Shown: positions 53,271-61,966 of the stretch, piece by piece
Layout: each line of letters starts with the position of its first letter
Position numbering within the stretch: the stretch's first letter is position 1
Origin: Pseudomonas sp. WJP1
Lineage (GTDB): Bacteria; Pseudomonadota; Gammaproteobacteria; Pseudomonadales; Pseudomonadaceae
Reading direction: 5' to 3'
Length of the DNA: 64,000 nucleotides
NCBI RefSeq assembly: GCF_028471945.1
Contig: NZ_CP110128.1
Coordinates: 3,088,501 to 3,152,500, forward strand
Made by a program: the position numbers and the translations under genes
Notes under the pieces: generated by a model
The model's database searches: none
What the model was told of the DNA's origin: nothing
Seen by the model: only the letters and a program-made list of their open reading frames with translations

Positions 53271-54214
53271 AGATGAGCAGACTATCCGTACAGGCACCGA
53301 GCGCCGTAGTGATGATCCGCCCTCATCACTTCACTCCGAACCAAATGACCGCAGCGGACAATGCGTTCCAGTCGCGCGACGAAAAGCACACGCCTGATGT
53401 TCTGGCCGCCAAGGCGTATCAGGAAGTCACGCAGATGGCGCAGGGTCTTGGCGATGCCGGGATCACAGTCCATCTCTACGAGGACGAGTCGACCTCGACA
53501 CCCGACTCCGTGTTTCCGAACAACTGGTTTTCGACCCATTCAGGCGGGCATGTCGCGATCTACCCGATGTACTCGGAGAACCGGCAACGCGAACGCCGCG
53601 GTGATGTCATCGAGATGCTCAAGAGTGAGTATCGGGTTCAGGACGTTATCGACTATTCAGGTCTCGAGAAAGACAAGGTATTTCTCGAAGGGACCGGTGC
53701 GATGGTGCTCGATCACGTTGCCCGCGTCGCCTACGCAGTACGGTCCAACCGAGCGAACGACGTTGCGCTCGAACGGTTCTGCACGCATTTCAATTTCGAA
53801 CCGATGATTTTTGATGCTTTCGATCATAACGGCAAGCCGATTTACCACACCAATGTACTTATGTGCATCGGAACCGACTTCGTCTTGTTGGGGGCGCAGT
53901 CGATCCCTGACGCCGGACGGCGACAGGAAATCGTTGCGAGACTGGAGGAGACTGGTCGTCAGGTCGTAGAGCTTTCGACCGAGCAAATCGCAAACTTCGC
54001 CGGCAACGCCATCGAGCTGAAGGGCAGGAACGGTCGAATCCTTGCGCTATCGGCACGGGCGCATGCGGCACTGCAGTTGGAGCAGATATCGGCAATTGAG
54101 CAGTCTGTGCAATTGCTGCCATTCGATGTTTCGACCATCGAGCTCGCGGGTGGATCCGTGCGGTGCATGCTTGCGGGAATTCACTTGTCACGGCGTATGC
54201 CGCTGACTGCATGA
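53267..54214 (+). CDS. ctlX: CtlX family citrulline-utilisation hydrolase (amidinotransferase fold)
   Basis: A 315-residue member of the guanidine-modifying (GME) superfamily: VVMIRPHHFTPNQMTAADNAFQ near the start, TPDSVFPNNWFSTH (79-91) with the acidic substrate ligand, FLEGTGAMVLDH (139-150), catalytic His194 (KPIYHTNVLMC) and Cys300 (GGSVRCMLAG). This matches the family named citrulline-utilisation hydrolase CtlX. With DDAH next door and ornithine cyclodeaminase upstream, conversion of citrulline (or a related ureido/guanidino acid) to ornithine is the likely step. Precise chemistry is not shown by sequence. Confidence 0.85.
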   Translation: MKMSRLSVQAPSAVVMIRPHHFTPNQMTAADNAFQSRDEKHTPDVLAAKAYQEVTQMAQGLGDAGITVHLYEDESTSTPDSVFPNNWFSTHSGGHVAIYPMYSENRQRERRGDVIEMLKSEYRVQDVIDYSGLEKDKVFLEGTGAMVLDHVARVAYAVRSNRANDVALERFCTHFNFEPMIFDAFDHNGKPIYHTNVLMCIGTDFVLLGAQSIPDAGRRQEIVARLEETGRQVVELSTEQIANFAGNAIELKGRNGRILALSARAHAALQLEQISAIEQSVQLLPFDVSTIELAGGSVRCMLAGIHLSRRMPLTA

Positions 54215-54276
54215 ACGTCTATCACGGCCGAGTAGGTCGGCATAAACAAACTTCACAGGGACATAGGTGCATTCAG

Positions 54277-55080
54277 ATGACGCAAACTAGATCAGTCTAT
54301 CGGTTCAACTCCGCAATCGTTCGTAAACCCTCCACCTCTGTCGTCAACGGCCTGCGGGCCGACGATAGGGGTGGTCCGACGTATGAGGGCGTCATGGCCG
54401 AGCACGACGCCTATATTGCTGCCATGCGCAATGCAGGTGTCGATGTGACCATCCTTGCGCCTCTTGAGGCGTTCCCGGACTCCATCTTTGTCGAAGACAC
54501 GGCGCTCGTTTTCACCGAGGGTGCCATTCTGCTCCGTCCTGGCACTGCAAGCCGGGTCGATGAGACCGTGGAGATTGCGGGAGCCTTGCGCGACATGTTC
54601 AATAACGTGCTCGAACTACCTGTCCCAGGGCATGCCGACGGCGGGGATGTGATGTACACGCCGAAATGCGTCTTGATTGGCCTGTCCGCACGGACCGATA
54701 AGGTTGGGGCCGAAGCGCTCGTTTCTTGCATCGACAAACTCGGCGCAAAGGCCAAAATCGTTGCGACTCCGGAAGGTGTGCTGCATTTCAAGACGGCTTC
54801 CTCACTCGTTGACGAAGAAACTGTGATTTCCACGGCCCGTTTAGCCGAGACCGGCGTGTTTGAAGGCTTTAGGCAGATCATCGTTCCGGAAGGCGAAGAG
54901 GGTGCGGCGAATGTGTTGCGTGTGAACGACGTCGTCATGGTAGGTGCCAACTACCCGCGCACGATCGAAATTCTCGACAAAGAGGGCTATAGGGTCGTGC
55001 CACTCAGGACCGCCGAAATCGAGAAAATCGACGCTGGACTGTCCTGCATGTCACTGCGCTGGTATCGGGACGGCAAGTAG
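54277..55080 (+). CDS. Dimethylarginine dimethylaminohydrolase (DDAH)
   Basis: A 267-residue GME-superfamily enzyme that aligns by eye with the P. aeruginosa DDAH: VRKPSTSVVNGL, AFPDSIFVEDTALVF (65-79), LELPVPGHADGGDVMYT, His170 in VLHFKT, the AANVLRVNDVVMVGANYPRT block and catalytic Cys257 in GLSCMSLRW. It hydrolyses asymmetric dimethylarginine or monomethylarginine to citrulline and a methylamine. It starts 62 bp after ctlX. An arginine deiminase role is less likely given the length and the missing ADI-specific inserts. Confidence 0.9.
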   Translation: MTQTRSVYRFNSAIVRKPSTSVVNGLRADDRGGPTYEGVMAEHDAYIAAMRNAGVDVTILAPLEAFPDSIFVEDTALVFTEGAILLRPGTASRVDETVEIAGALRDMFNNVLELPVPGHADGGDVMYTPKCVLIGLSARTDKVGAEALVSCIDKLGAKAKIVATPEGVLHFKTASSLVDEETVISTARLAETGVFEGFRQIIVPEGEEGAANVLRVNDVVMVGANYPRTIEILDKEGYRVVPLRTAEIEKIDAGLSCMSLRWYRDGK

Positions 55081-55476
55081 ACTGTTCCAATGCAACTCAT
55101 CGTCCTGTGTGGGCGTTAGTGTTTGCCGTCGACGGATCAGAAGGAGCGGCGGTCAGTAGTTGGAACCGCCTGAGCTTTTGACCAAGCCTGCCGTCGACGG
55201 CTTCCTGGAGTTGGAACAGGGCAAGGCACATCCTCGATATCTAACCCTCACCTTGCTGCTGCGCTAAGAGGCAAGCAGTAAGCTCGTTTCAGTAACATTC
55301 CTGCACCAGGGGCAGGTTGAAGATGAATCGCCCATGGTTTCGTGGACATTTCCGAGTGGCTTGCCGATCAGGCTCACAAGGCAACCCTTGCACATATCCC
55401 GAGCATCTGCGAAAACCTCACGCAAATCGAAAGAGCAACGCCTGGACCGTGCCAGGCGACGAGTTGAGGGCAGGGC
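55081..55476. other. Intergenic region with repeats and a possible terminator
   Basis: It separates the DDAH gene from the next LysR gene. GGCGGT/ACCGCC at 55148-55170, followed by TGAGCTTTTG, is a possible weak terminator. The palindrome-bearing word GCCGTCGACGG occurs at 55125-55135 and again at 55190-55200. No frame looks like a real gene. Confidence 0.5.
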
Positions 55477-56391
55477 ATGATGCAACACCTGGATCACTTT
55501 TCCTTGCGCCTGTTCATCCTGGTCTGCGATGAGGGCACCATCGCACGCGCCAGCGAGCGGGCGTTTATCGCGCCGTCGGCGGTCAGCAAGCGGATTTCCG
55601 ATATCGAGGCGCGCTTCGGTACGCCGTTGCTCAAGCGCAGCAAACGCGGGGTTGAACCGACACCGGCGGGTGTGGCGCTGCTGCGGCACGCGCGGTCGTT
55701 GACGCGGGCGATGGAGCGGCTGGACAGCGAACTCAGCGAGTACGCCGAAGGCGCCCGTGGGCATGTCCGGGTATTGGCCAACGTCTCGTCGATCATGGAG
55801 TTCCTGCCGGAGGAACTGTCGGATTTCATGCTGGAGCATCCCAGGATCCAGGTCGACATCGAGGAGCGTTTCAGTCCTGATGTGGTGCGAGGGGTGGTTG
55901 AGGGCAATGCCGACCTGGGCATTTGTCGACGTTCGATGGCCGTGGGGGACCTGGAGTTTCTGCCGTATCGGCAAGACCATCTGGCGGTCGTGGTGGGTGC
56001 CAACCATCCTTTGGCGGGTCGCTCCAGCATCGCGTTCGCCGAGACGCTGGCCTTCGATCACCTGGGATTGTCCGCGTTCGCCACGCTCAACAACTTCATG
56101 CGCGAAGAAGCCGCGCAACACGGCCAGGAGCTGCGTTTTCGCTCCTATGTGTCGTCGTTCGATGCCGCGTTCCGCCTGGCGCAGTTCGGTCTGGGGCTGG
56201 CGGTGTTTCCGCTGGAAGCGGTTGCGCGATACGCCCGCTTGTTTGACCTGAGCATCATTGCGCTGACCGATGAGTGGGCGTTGGGTGAGTTCGTGATCTG
56301 CGTACGTGATCGGGATGCGCTATCGCTGTCGGCGCGAAGGCTGCTGGACCATCTGATGTTGCGCGCTCCAGCGCTTCAAGCACGACCTTGA
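55477..56391 (+). CDS. LysR family transcriptional regulator
   Basis: A 304-residue LysR protein: LDHFSLRLFILVCDEGTIARASERAFIAPSAVSKRISDIEAR is the DNA-binding region (residues about 4-62, shown by position), with an effector domain from about 92 (GHVRVLANVSSIMEFLPEEL). It precedes the HMG-CoA lyase operon on the same strand by 106 bp and is its likely regulator. Confidence 0.9.
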   Translation: MMQHLDHFSLRLFILVCDEGTIARASERAFIAPSAVSKRISDIEARFGTPLLKRSKRGVEPTPAGVALLRHARSLTRAMERLDSELSEYAEGARGHVRVLANVSSIMEFLPEELSDFMLEHPRIQVDIEERFSPDVVRGVVEGNADLGICRRSMAVGDLEFLPYRQDHLAVVVGANHPLAGRSSIAFAETLAFDHLGLSAFATLNNFMREEAAQHGQELRFRSYVSSFDAAFRLAQFGLGLAVFPLEAVARYARLFDLSIIALTDEWALGEFVICVRDRDALSLSARRLLDHLMLRAPALQARP

Positions 56392-56497
56392 ACGTATCCA
56401 TCGTGGTTGACGATGGAACAGCCCGTAAATCACGTCTTTTCGCTGTACCGATGGCTCTCTAATCTGAAACCACGCTTCAGACCGTGAGAGCCTTTTG

Positions 56498-57427
56498 ATG
56501 ACAACAATAACAATCAACGAAGTCGGTATGCGCGATGGTTTGCAAAGCCTTCAAGCCATCATGCCCACCACCGCCAAGCGCCAATGGATCGATGCCGCTT
56601 ATGCGGCGGGCGTGCGTCATATGGAGGTCGCCTCCTTCGTCCCCGCCAAACTGCTGCCACAGATGGCCGATGCCAAGGAGGTCGTGGCGCATGCCCTGAG
56701 CTACCCGGACCTGGTCGTCACCGTACTGGCACCCAACCTGCGCGGCTGCCGCGATGCGCTTGAGTCCGGTGCCCACCGCATCATTGCGCCTGTTTCTGTC
56801 AGCCCGGCCCATAGCCTGGCCAACGTGCGTCGCACGCCGCTGGAGATGGTCGAGGAGCTGGGGCGGATGTGCCAGCTGCGCACCGAGTTGGGCTTGCACA
56901 ACGTGCAGGTGATTGCCGGAATGTCGGTGGCCTTCGGCTGCACCCGCCAGGGTGATGTGCCATTGAGCGACCTCTGCGAGTTGACCGGTCACGTGCTTGA
57001 GGCCGGTTGTGATCTGGTTTCGCTCGGCGACACCACGGGCTACGCCAATCCCGGCCAGGTGGCGACGACCTTGCAGGCCGTGCGGGCCATCGCGGGCGAC
57101 AAACTCAGGGCCGCGCATTTTCATGACACCCGAGGCCTGGCACTGGCCAACAGCCTGGTGGCCGTGCAGCAAGGGATTACCGAGCTCGATTCGTCACTGG
57201 CCGGGTTGGGCGGTTGCCCGTTCGCGCCGGGGGCGTCCGGCAACACCGTCACCGAAGACCTGGTGTTCATGCTGCAGAGCATGGGCTACGACACCGGCAT
57301 CGACCTGGCCTCGCTGATCGCCTCACGGGATGTGCTGCGTGAGGCGTTGCCAGGCGAGACCCTCTACGGCTGCATCGCCCGCGCCGGCCTGCCACTTAAT
57401 TACGCGCTCGCTGCCAGTCGCACCTAA
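56498..57427 (+). CDS. Hydroxymethylglutaryl-CoA lyase family protein
   Basis: A 309-residue TIM-barrel lyase of the HMG-CoA lyase/DRE-type group: EVGMRDGLQ near the N-terminus, HMEVASFVPAKLLPQMAD, the HFHDTRG metal ligands, and the GLGGCPFAPGASGN segment with the catalytic Cys. HMG-CoA lyase splits 3-hydroxy-3-methylglutaryl-CoA into acetoacetate and acetyl-CoA. There is no leucine-pathway gene nearby; instead a CoA-transferase follows by 25 bp, so the substrate may be a free hydroxydicarboxylic acid activated first. A related citramalyl-CoA-type substrate is possible. Confidence 0.9.
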   Translation: MTTITINEVGMRDGLQSLQAIMPTTAKRQWIDAAYAAGVRHMEVASFVPAKLLPQMADAKEVVAHALSYPDLVVTVLAPNLRGCRDALESGAHRIIAPVSVSPAHSLANVRRTPLEMVEELGRMCQLRTELGLHNVQVIAGMSVAFGCTRQGDVPLSDLCELTGHVLEAGCDLVSLGDTTGYANPGQVATTLQAVRAIAGDKLRAAHFHDTRGLALANSLVAVQQGITELDSSLAGLGGCPFAPGASGNTVTEDLVFMLQSMGYDTGIDLASLIASRDVLREALPGETLYGCIARAGLPLNYALAASRT

Positions 57428-57452
57428 GCCTGTCCGATCGAGGAGAACAACA

Positions 57453-58643
57453 ATGTCCAGACTTCCCTTGGACGGCATTCGTGTCGTCGAAATTTCTCAC
57501 ATGGTCATGGGGCCAACCTGCGGGATGATCCTCGGTGACCTCGGTGCCGAGGTGATCAAGATCGAACCGACCCGTGGCGATGGCACACGCCGTTTGCTGG
57601 GCGCCGGTGCCGGCTTTTTCCGCACCTTCAACCGCAACAAGCAATGCATCGCCATCGACGTCAATACCGCGCAAGGCCGTGAAGCCGTGCTGGAGCTCAT
57701 CGACACGGCTGACGTGTTCATCGAGAACTTCAAACCCGGTCGCATGCAGGAACTGGGCTTTGGTTACGCAGCGATTCGCGAGCGTAACCCGCGCATCATC
57801 TATGCCTCGCACAAAGGCTTCCTCAACGGCCCGTACGACAACCGCCTGGCCCTCGATGAAGTGGTGCAGATGATGGCCGGCCTGGCCTACATGACCGGCC
57901 CGGTCGGCCGGCCTTTGCGTGCCGGCAGCTCGGTGAACGACATCATGGGCGGCATGTTCGGGGCCATCGGCGTGCTTGCCGCGCTTAATGATCGCAACGT
58001 CAGCGGCGTTGGCCGCGAGGTGCAAAGCGCGCTTTACGAAAACTGTGTATTGCTCGCGGCGCAACATATGCAGCAGTACGCCGTGACCGGCCAGGCGGCT
58101 GCGCCGATGCCGAACCGCATCAGTGCCTGGGCCATCTACGACGTGTTCGAATTCGCCAACGGTGAGCAGATGTTCGTGGCGGCCACCGGCGAAGGGCAGT
58201 GGAACGCCTTGTGCCAGGTGCTGGGCCAGACCGCATTGCTCGACGACCAAAGCCTTTCCACCAACAACGATCGTGTCCTGCAGCGGCCACGATTGCTGGC
58301 TCACCTGGCTGAAGTCTTTGCCACCATGGATGCCCAGGCACTGGCTGTGGAACTCGAGGCCAACAGCATTCCGTTTGCGCCGATCCGTCGTCCGGAGGAG
58401 TTGTTCGAAGATCCGCATCTGCTGCAAAGCGGCGGCCTGGCCAATCTTGAGCTGGAAGACGGAACGTTTACCGCCATGCCCTTGCTGCCATTGTCCCTGG
58501 ATGGCGAACGCCTGCAGGCGCGCCGATCGATTCCGCGCATCGGCGAACACACCCACAAGGTCATGCGCGAGCTGGGTTACAGCGATGAACACATTGCCGA
58601 ACTGTGTGCGGCGGGCGTCCTGAAAACCGACGTTGCGGCCTGA
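57453..58643 (+). CDS. Class III (CaiB/BaiF) CoA-transferase
   Basis: A 396-residue family III CoA-transferase: LPLDGIRVVEISHMVMGPTCGMILGDLGAEVIKIEP (positions 4-39), the catalytic Asp in the LALDEVVQMMAGLAYMTG segment, and AGSSVNDIMGGMFGAIGVLAAL. It transfers CoA between carboxylic acids. GAGGAGAAC precedes the ATG at 57453. With the lyase it could activate and cleave a branched hydroxydicarboxylate, for example free 3-hydroxy-3-methylglutarate or citramalate. The longer open frame upstream is an overlap with the lyase gene. Confidence 0.92.
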   Translation: MSRLPLDGIRVVEISHMVMGPTCGMILGDLGAEVIKIEPTRGDGTRRLLGAGAGFFRTFNRNKQCIAIDVNTAQGREAVLELIDTADVFIENFKPGRMQELGFGYAAIRERNPRIIYASHKGFLNGPYDNRLALDEVVQMMAGLAYMTGPVGRPLRAGSSVNDIMGGMFGAIGVLAALNDRNVSGVGREVQSALYENCVLLAAQHMQQYAVTGQAAAPMPNRISAWAIYDVFEFANGEQMFVAATGEGQWNALCQVLGQTALLDDQSLSTNNDRVLQRPRLLAHLAEVFATMDAQALAVELEANSIPFAPIRRPEELFEDPHLLQSGGLANLELEDGTFTAMPLLPLSLDGERLQARRSIPRIGEHTHKVMRELGYSDEHIAELCAAGVLKTDVAA

Positions 58644-58655
58644 GGGGAATCTGCC

Positions 58656-59180
58656 ATGGCTATCTATCAATTCGACACGCTCATTCCTGCCATTCACGCT
58701 GAAACCTTCGTCGCCGAGGATGCCACCGTCATCGGCAATGTCACCCTCGAACAGGGCGTCAGCGTCTGGCCCCAAGCCGTGCTGCGCGGGGACAACGAAC
58801 CGATTCGCATCGGCCAACACAGCAATGTGCAGGAAGGTGCAGTGCTGCACGCCGACCCCGGATTTGCGCTGACGGTAGGCGAGGGGGTCACCATCGGTCA
58901 CCAGGCCATGTTGCATGGTTGCACCATCGGCGATGGTGCGCTGATCGGGATTCAAGCGGTCGTGCTCAACGGGGCGGTCATCGGCAGGAACTGCCTGGTG
59001 GGCGCCGGAGCGATTGTCACCGAGGGCAAGGTGTTCCCGGACAACTCGTTGATTCTGGGCGCGCCGGCCAAGGTCGTGCGCGAGCTCACGCCTGAAGCCA
59101 TCGCCGGCATGCACCGTAACGCCCGGGACTACGTGACCAAGGGTCAGGTTTACAAAGACAAACTGGTACGAATCCGCTAA
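58656..59180 (+). CDS. Gamma-carbonic-anhydrase-like/PaaY-type hexapeptide protein
   Basis: A 174-residue left-handed beta-helix protein with hexapeptide repeats (VIGNVTLEQGVSVWPQAVLRGD, IRIGQHSNVQEGAVLHADPG, VTIGHQAMLHGCTIGDGALIG) and three His metal-ligand candidates. Related PaaY and CaiE proteins hydrolyse unwanted CoA thioesters or assist CoA-transferase pathways, which fits a position 12 bp behind a CaiB-type transferase. A carbonic anhydrase activity is also possible. Confidence 0.88.
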   Translation: MAIYQFDTLIPAIHAETFVAEDATVIGNVTLEQGVSVWPQAVLRGDNEPIRIGQHSNVQEGAVLHADPGFALTVGEGVTIGHQAMLHGCTIGDGALIGIQAVVLNGAVIGRNCLVGAGAIVTEGKVFPDNSLILGAPAKVVRELTPEAIAGMHRNARDYVTKGQVYKDKLVRIR

Positions 59181-59245
59181 ACCCCTTTGAGCAACGTCCT
59201 TGAGGACGTGCCTCTCTCCAATAATTACAACAATGGAGAAACATC

Positions 59246-60562
59246 ATGGTTGCCATGACTGGTGCAATCTCGGTTGCGCGCAGCGAAGAAACGATCAACG
59301 AGCTTCTGCTCTATCGGCGAGTGGCCTGGCGCATCATGCCGCTGGCCATCATCTGCTTTCTGTTTTCCTATTTTGACCGGATCAACATCAGTTTCGCCAA
59401 AACCCAGATGCAGCAGGAACTGGGCTTGACCGACGCGGCCTATGGCCTGGCGGCGAGTATGTTTTTCATTGGCTACGTACTGTTTGAAGTGCCGAGCAGC
59501 CTGGGCCTGAAACGCTACGGCGCGCCGGCCTGGATCTGCCGGATCATGGTCTCCTGGGGCCTGGCCACAGCGGCGATGATGTTCGCCTACACCCAATACA
59601 CGCTCTACTTCTTGCGTTTTTTGATCGGTGTGATGGAAGCCGGTTTTGGCCCGGCGATCCTGTTCTACCTCGCGTGCTGGTTCCCGAAAAAGCACCTGGC
59701 GAAGATGAACGGCCTGTGGTTCCTGTCGGTACCGCTCGCGGGTGCACTGGGCGGCCCGGCGGCCGGGATTCTGTTGGGTACGATGGACGGTGTACTTGGC
59801 CTTGCCGGTTGGCACTGGCTGTTCCTGATGTCCGGTTTGCCCTGTGTGGTGCTGGGTCTGTTGGTGCTGTGGAAGCTCGATCGGGACATCGAATCGGCCA
59901 AGTGGCTGAGCCGGGGCGAGAAGGACCTGCTGGCGGCGAACCTGGAGCATGACAAGAAGAACCAGAAACCGGTGCTGGGCTCATTGTGGCGGGTGTTGCT
60001 GACGCGGGAAGTGGCGATCATGGCGTTGATCTACTTCGTGATCAAGACCGCTTCCTACGGCCTGAATTTCTGGATGCCGCACCTGATCAAATCGTCCGGC
60101 GTACACAGCGTGTTCTGGGTCGGCATGTTGTCATCGCTGCCCTACATCGTGGCGTGCATCGGCATGATCTGGCTGACCCGGCTCTCGGACCGCACCGGCG
60201 AGCGCAAGAAATACCTGGTGATGTGCCTGATGCTGGCCGCCCTGGGGTACCTGCTGGCCTGCCTGTTCTCCGATTCATCCTGGGCCATGATGGCGGCGCT
60301 GGTACTGGCCACGGCAGGCACCTTCATCGCGATCCCGATTTTCTGGACGATACCGCAATCGACCTTCTCGGGGCTGGCGATCGCCAGCGGGACGGCGGCC
60401 ATCAACTCCATCGGCCAGCTCAGTGGGATGGTCGCGCCGGTGATGGTGGGCAAGATCAACGACGTCAGCGGGACCAGCTACATGGGCATGTTGTCCATCG
60501 CACCGATGATCCTGATTGCCTGTTTTGTGGTGATGCGCTACGTCAGGAATCCCAAGGTCTGA
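59246..60562 (+). CDS. MFS transporter, anion:cation symporter type
   Basis: A 438-residue transporter with twelve helices: FLFSYFDRINISFAKTQM in helix 1, GLTDAAYGLAASMFFIGYVLFEVPSS and RFLIGVMEAGFGPAILFYLACWFP (helix 4-5), typical of the ACS family of carboxylate symporters. AATGGAGAAAC precedes the ATG. It probably imports the acid handled by the upstream CoA-transferase and lyase. Confidence 0.9.
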   Translation: MVAMTGAISVARSEETINELLLYRRVAWRIMPLAIICFLFSYFDRINISFAKTQMQQELGLTDAAYGLAASMFFIGYVLFEVPSSLGLKRYGAPAWICRIMVSWGLATAAMMFAYTQYTLYFLRFLIGVMEAGFGPAILFYLACWFPKKHLAKMNGLWFLSVPLAGALGGPAAGILLGTMDGVLGLAGWHWLFLMSGLPCVVLGLLVLWKLDRDIESAKWLSRGEKDLLAANLEHDKKNQKPVLGSLWRVLLTREVAIMALIYFVIKTASYGLNFWMPHLIKSSGVHSVFWVGMLSSLPYIVACIGMIWLTRLSDRTGERKKYLVMCLMLAALGYLLACLFSDSSWAMMAALVLATAGTFIAIPIFWTIPQSTFSGLAIASGTAAINSIGQLSGMVAPVMVGKINDVSGTSYMGMLSIAPMILIACFVVMRYVRNPKV

Positions 60563-60616
60563 CCGGATTGCCCGGCATCCTTCACTGCTGATAACAACAA
60601 TAAGACAGGCGCCAAC

Positions 60617-61903
60617 ATGACCTCATTCAACACCCAGCGGGCATCGCTGATGCTCGCGACGCTTTGCTGCGCTTCGCATTCGGCGGTTTACGCAGGTTTC
60701 GTCGACGATGCAAAGGGCAGCCTGGAACTGCGTAACTTCTATTTTGATCGTGATTTCCACGGTGATTCCGCCACCCAGTCCCGACGCGCCGAATGGGCCC
60801 AGGGTTTCATGTTGAAGCTACAGTCCGGTTTCACACCCGGCCCCGTGGGTTTTGGCCTGGACGCCGTGGGCATGCTGGGGATCAAGCTCGATTCCAGCCC
60901 GGATCGCTCCGGTACCGGTTTGTTGCCTCGGGGTTCGGACAAGCGTGCCGTGGATGACTATTCAAAGGCCGTCGGCGCCTTCAAGGCCCGGTTGTCCGAG
61001 ACAGAAGTGCGCGTGGGCGGTCTCAGCCCACAACTGCCGTTGTTGGCGTCGAACTACAGTCGGCTGTTTCCACAGTGGTTCAACGGCGCCCAGTTGGTCA
61101 GCAAGGACCTGGACAGGTTTACCTTCACGCTGCTTGAGGTCGACGCCACCAAGCTGCGTGACTCCACGGATTTCGAAGACCTGACGGCGATGGCGCAGCA
61201 GGGGGCTTATTCGGCAACGGTGACCAGTGACCGGTTGTACTACGCGGGGGTCGATTACCAGCCGCTGAAAAACCTGACGCTGAGTGTTCACACAAGTCAG
61301 CTTGAAGACCTGTTTCAGCGCAACTTCGTCGGGTTCAAATACAAGACCGGGATGGGGCCGGGCGAAGCGTTCACCGAATGGCGCTATTTCTCTACGCGAG
61401 AAGCAGGGCGTGAGTTACTTGGCAAAGTCGATAACAGGACCTTGAGCACCAACGTCGGCTATTCGATCCAAGGGCACACGTTCAGCGGCGGTTACCAGAA
61501 GGTCAGTGGCGATACGGCTTACGCTTACGTCGGCGGAACGGACACCTACCTGTTCAGCGAGCAACAAATCAGCACCTTTGCGCTGGCCAATGAGCGCGCC
61601 TGGATGATGCGCTATGACTACGACTTTGCGGCCGTGGGTTTGCCAGGGCTGACATTCAATTTACGTTACGTGAAGGGTGACCAGGTCGATCCGCAGCGTA
61701 TCAGCAGCGTCAAAGGCCGCGCCTTGAATGCCGCAGGCGGCGAGGGTGAAGAATGGGAGCGCACGACCGACCTCAGCTATATCGTCCAGTCAGGACCTTT
61801 GAGGAATGTTTCGCTGCGCTGGCGCAACGCAACGATGCGCTCCAATTTCGCGGATGCGGCGGACGAAAACCGCATCATCGTGGGCTACACGTTGGCGTTT
61901 TAG
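60617..61903 (+). CDS. OprD family outer-membrane porin
   Basis: A 428-residue OprD porin: signal peptide ending AVYA-GF, GFVDDAKGSLELRNFYFDRDF, SRRAEWAQGFMLKLQSGFTPG, GLSPQLPLLASNYSRLFPQ, and a C-terminal IIVGYTLAF. It is the last gene of the HMG-CoA-lyase operon, 54 bp behind the MFS gene, and likely the outer-membrane entry for the same substrate. Its first strands closely match the truncated porin fragment at 47537. Confidence 0.94.
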   Translation: MTSFNTQRASLMLATLCCASHSAVYAGFVDDAKGSLELRNFYFDRDFHGDSATQSRRAEWAQGFMLKLQSGFTPGPVGFGLDAVGMLGIKLDSSPDRSGTGLLPRGSDKRAVDDYSKAVGAFKARLSETEVRVGGLSPQLPLLASNYSRLFPQWFNGAQLVSKDLDRFTFTLLEVDATKLRDSTDFEDLTAMAQQGAYSATVTSDRLYYAGVDYQPLKNLTLSVHTSQLEDLFQRNFVGFKYKTGMGPGEAFTEWRYFSTREAGRELLGKVDNRTLSTNVGYSIQGHTFSGGYQKVSGDTAYAYVGGTDTYLFSEQQISTFALANERAWMMRYDYDFAAVGLPGLTFNLRYVKGDQVDPQRISSVKGRALNAAGGEGEEWERTTDLSYIVQSGPLRNVSLRWRNATMRSNFADAADENRIIVGYTLAF

Positions 61904-61922
61904 TCGAGGTCTGAGGGGCTTG

Positions 61923-61948
61923 AAAAAGGCGGCTGGATAGCCGCCAAA
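61923..61948 (-). terminator. Terminator between convergent porin and DUF1329 genes
   Basis: GGCGGCT-GGAT-AGCCGCC makes a seven-base stem. On the minus strand it is followed by five U, ending the DUF1329 transcript about 20 bp past its stop. On the plus strand an AAATT follows, so it is mainly a minus-strand terminator. Confidence 0.85.
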
Positions 61949-61966
61949 TTCATGTGGATGACGCAA

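Noticed and set aside
57396..59114. A 572-codon minus-strand open frame
   Set aside because: It is antisense to the CoA-transferase and hexapeptide genes and shows mirror-frame composition.
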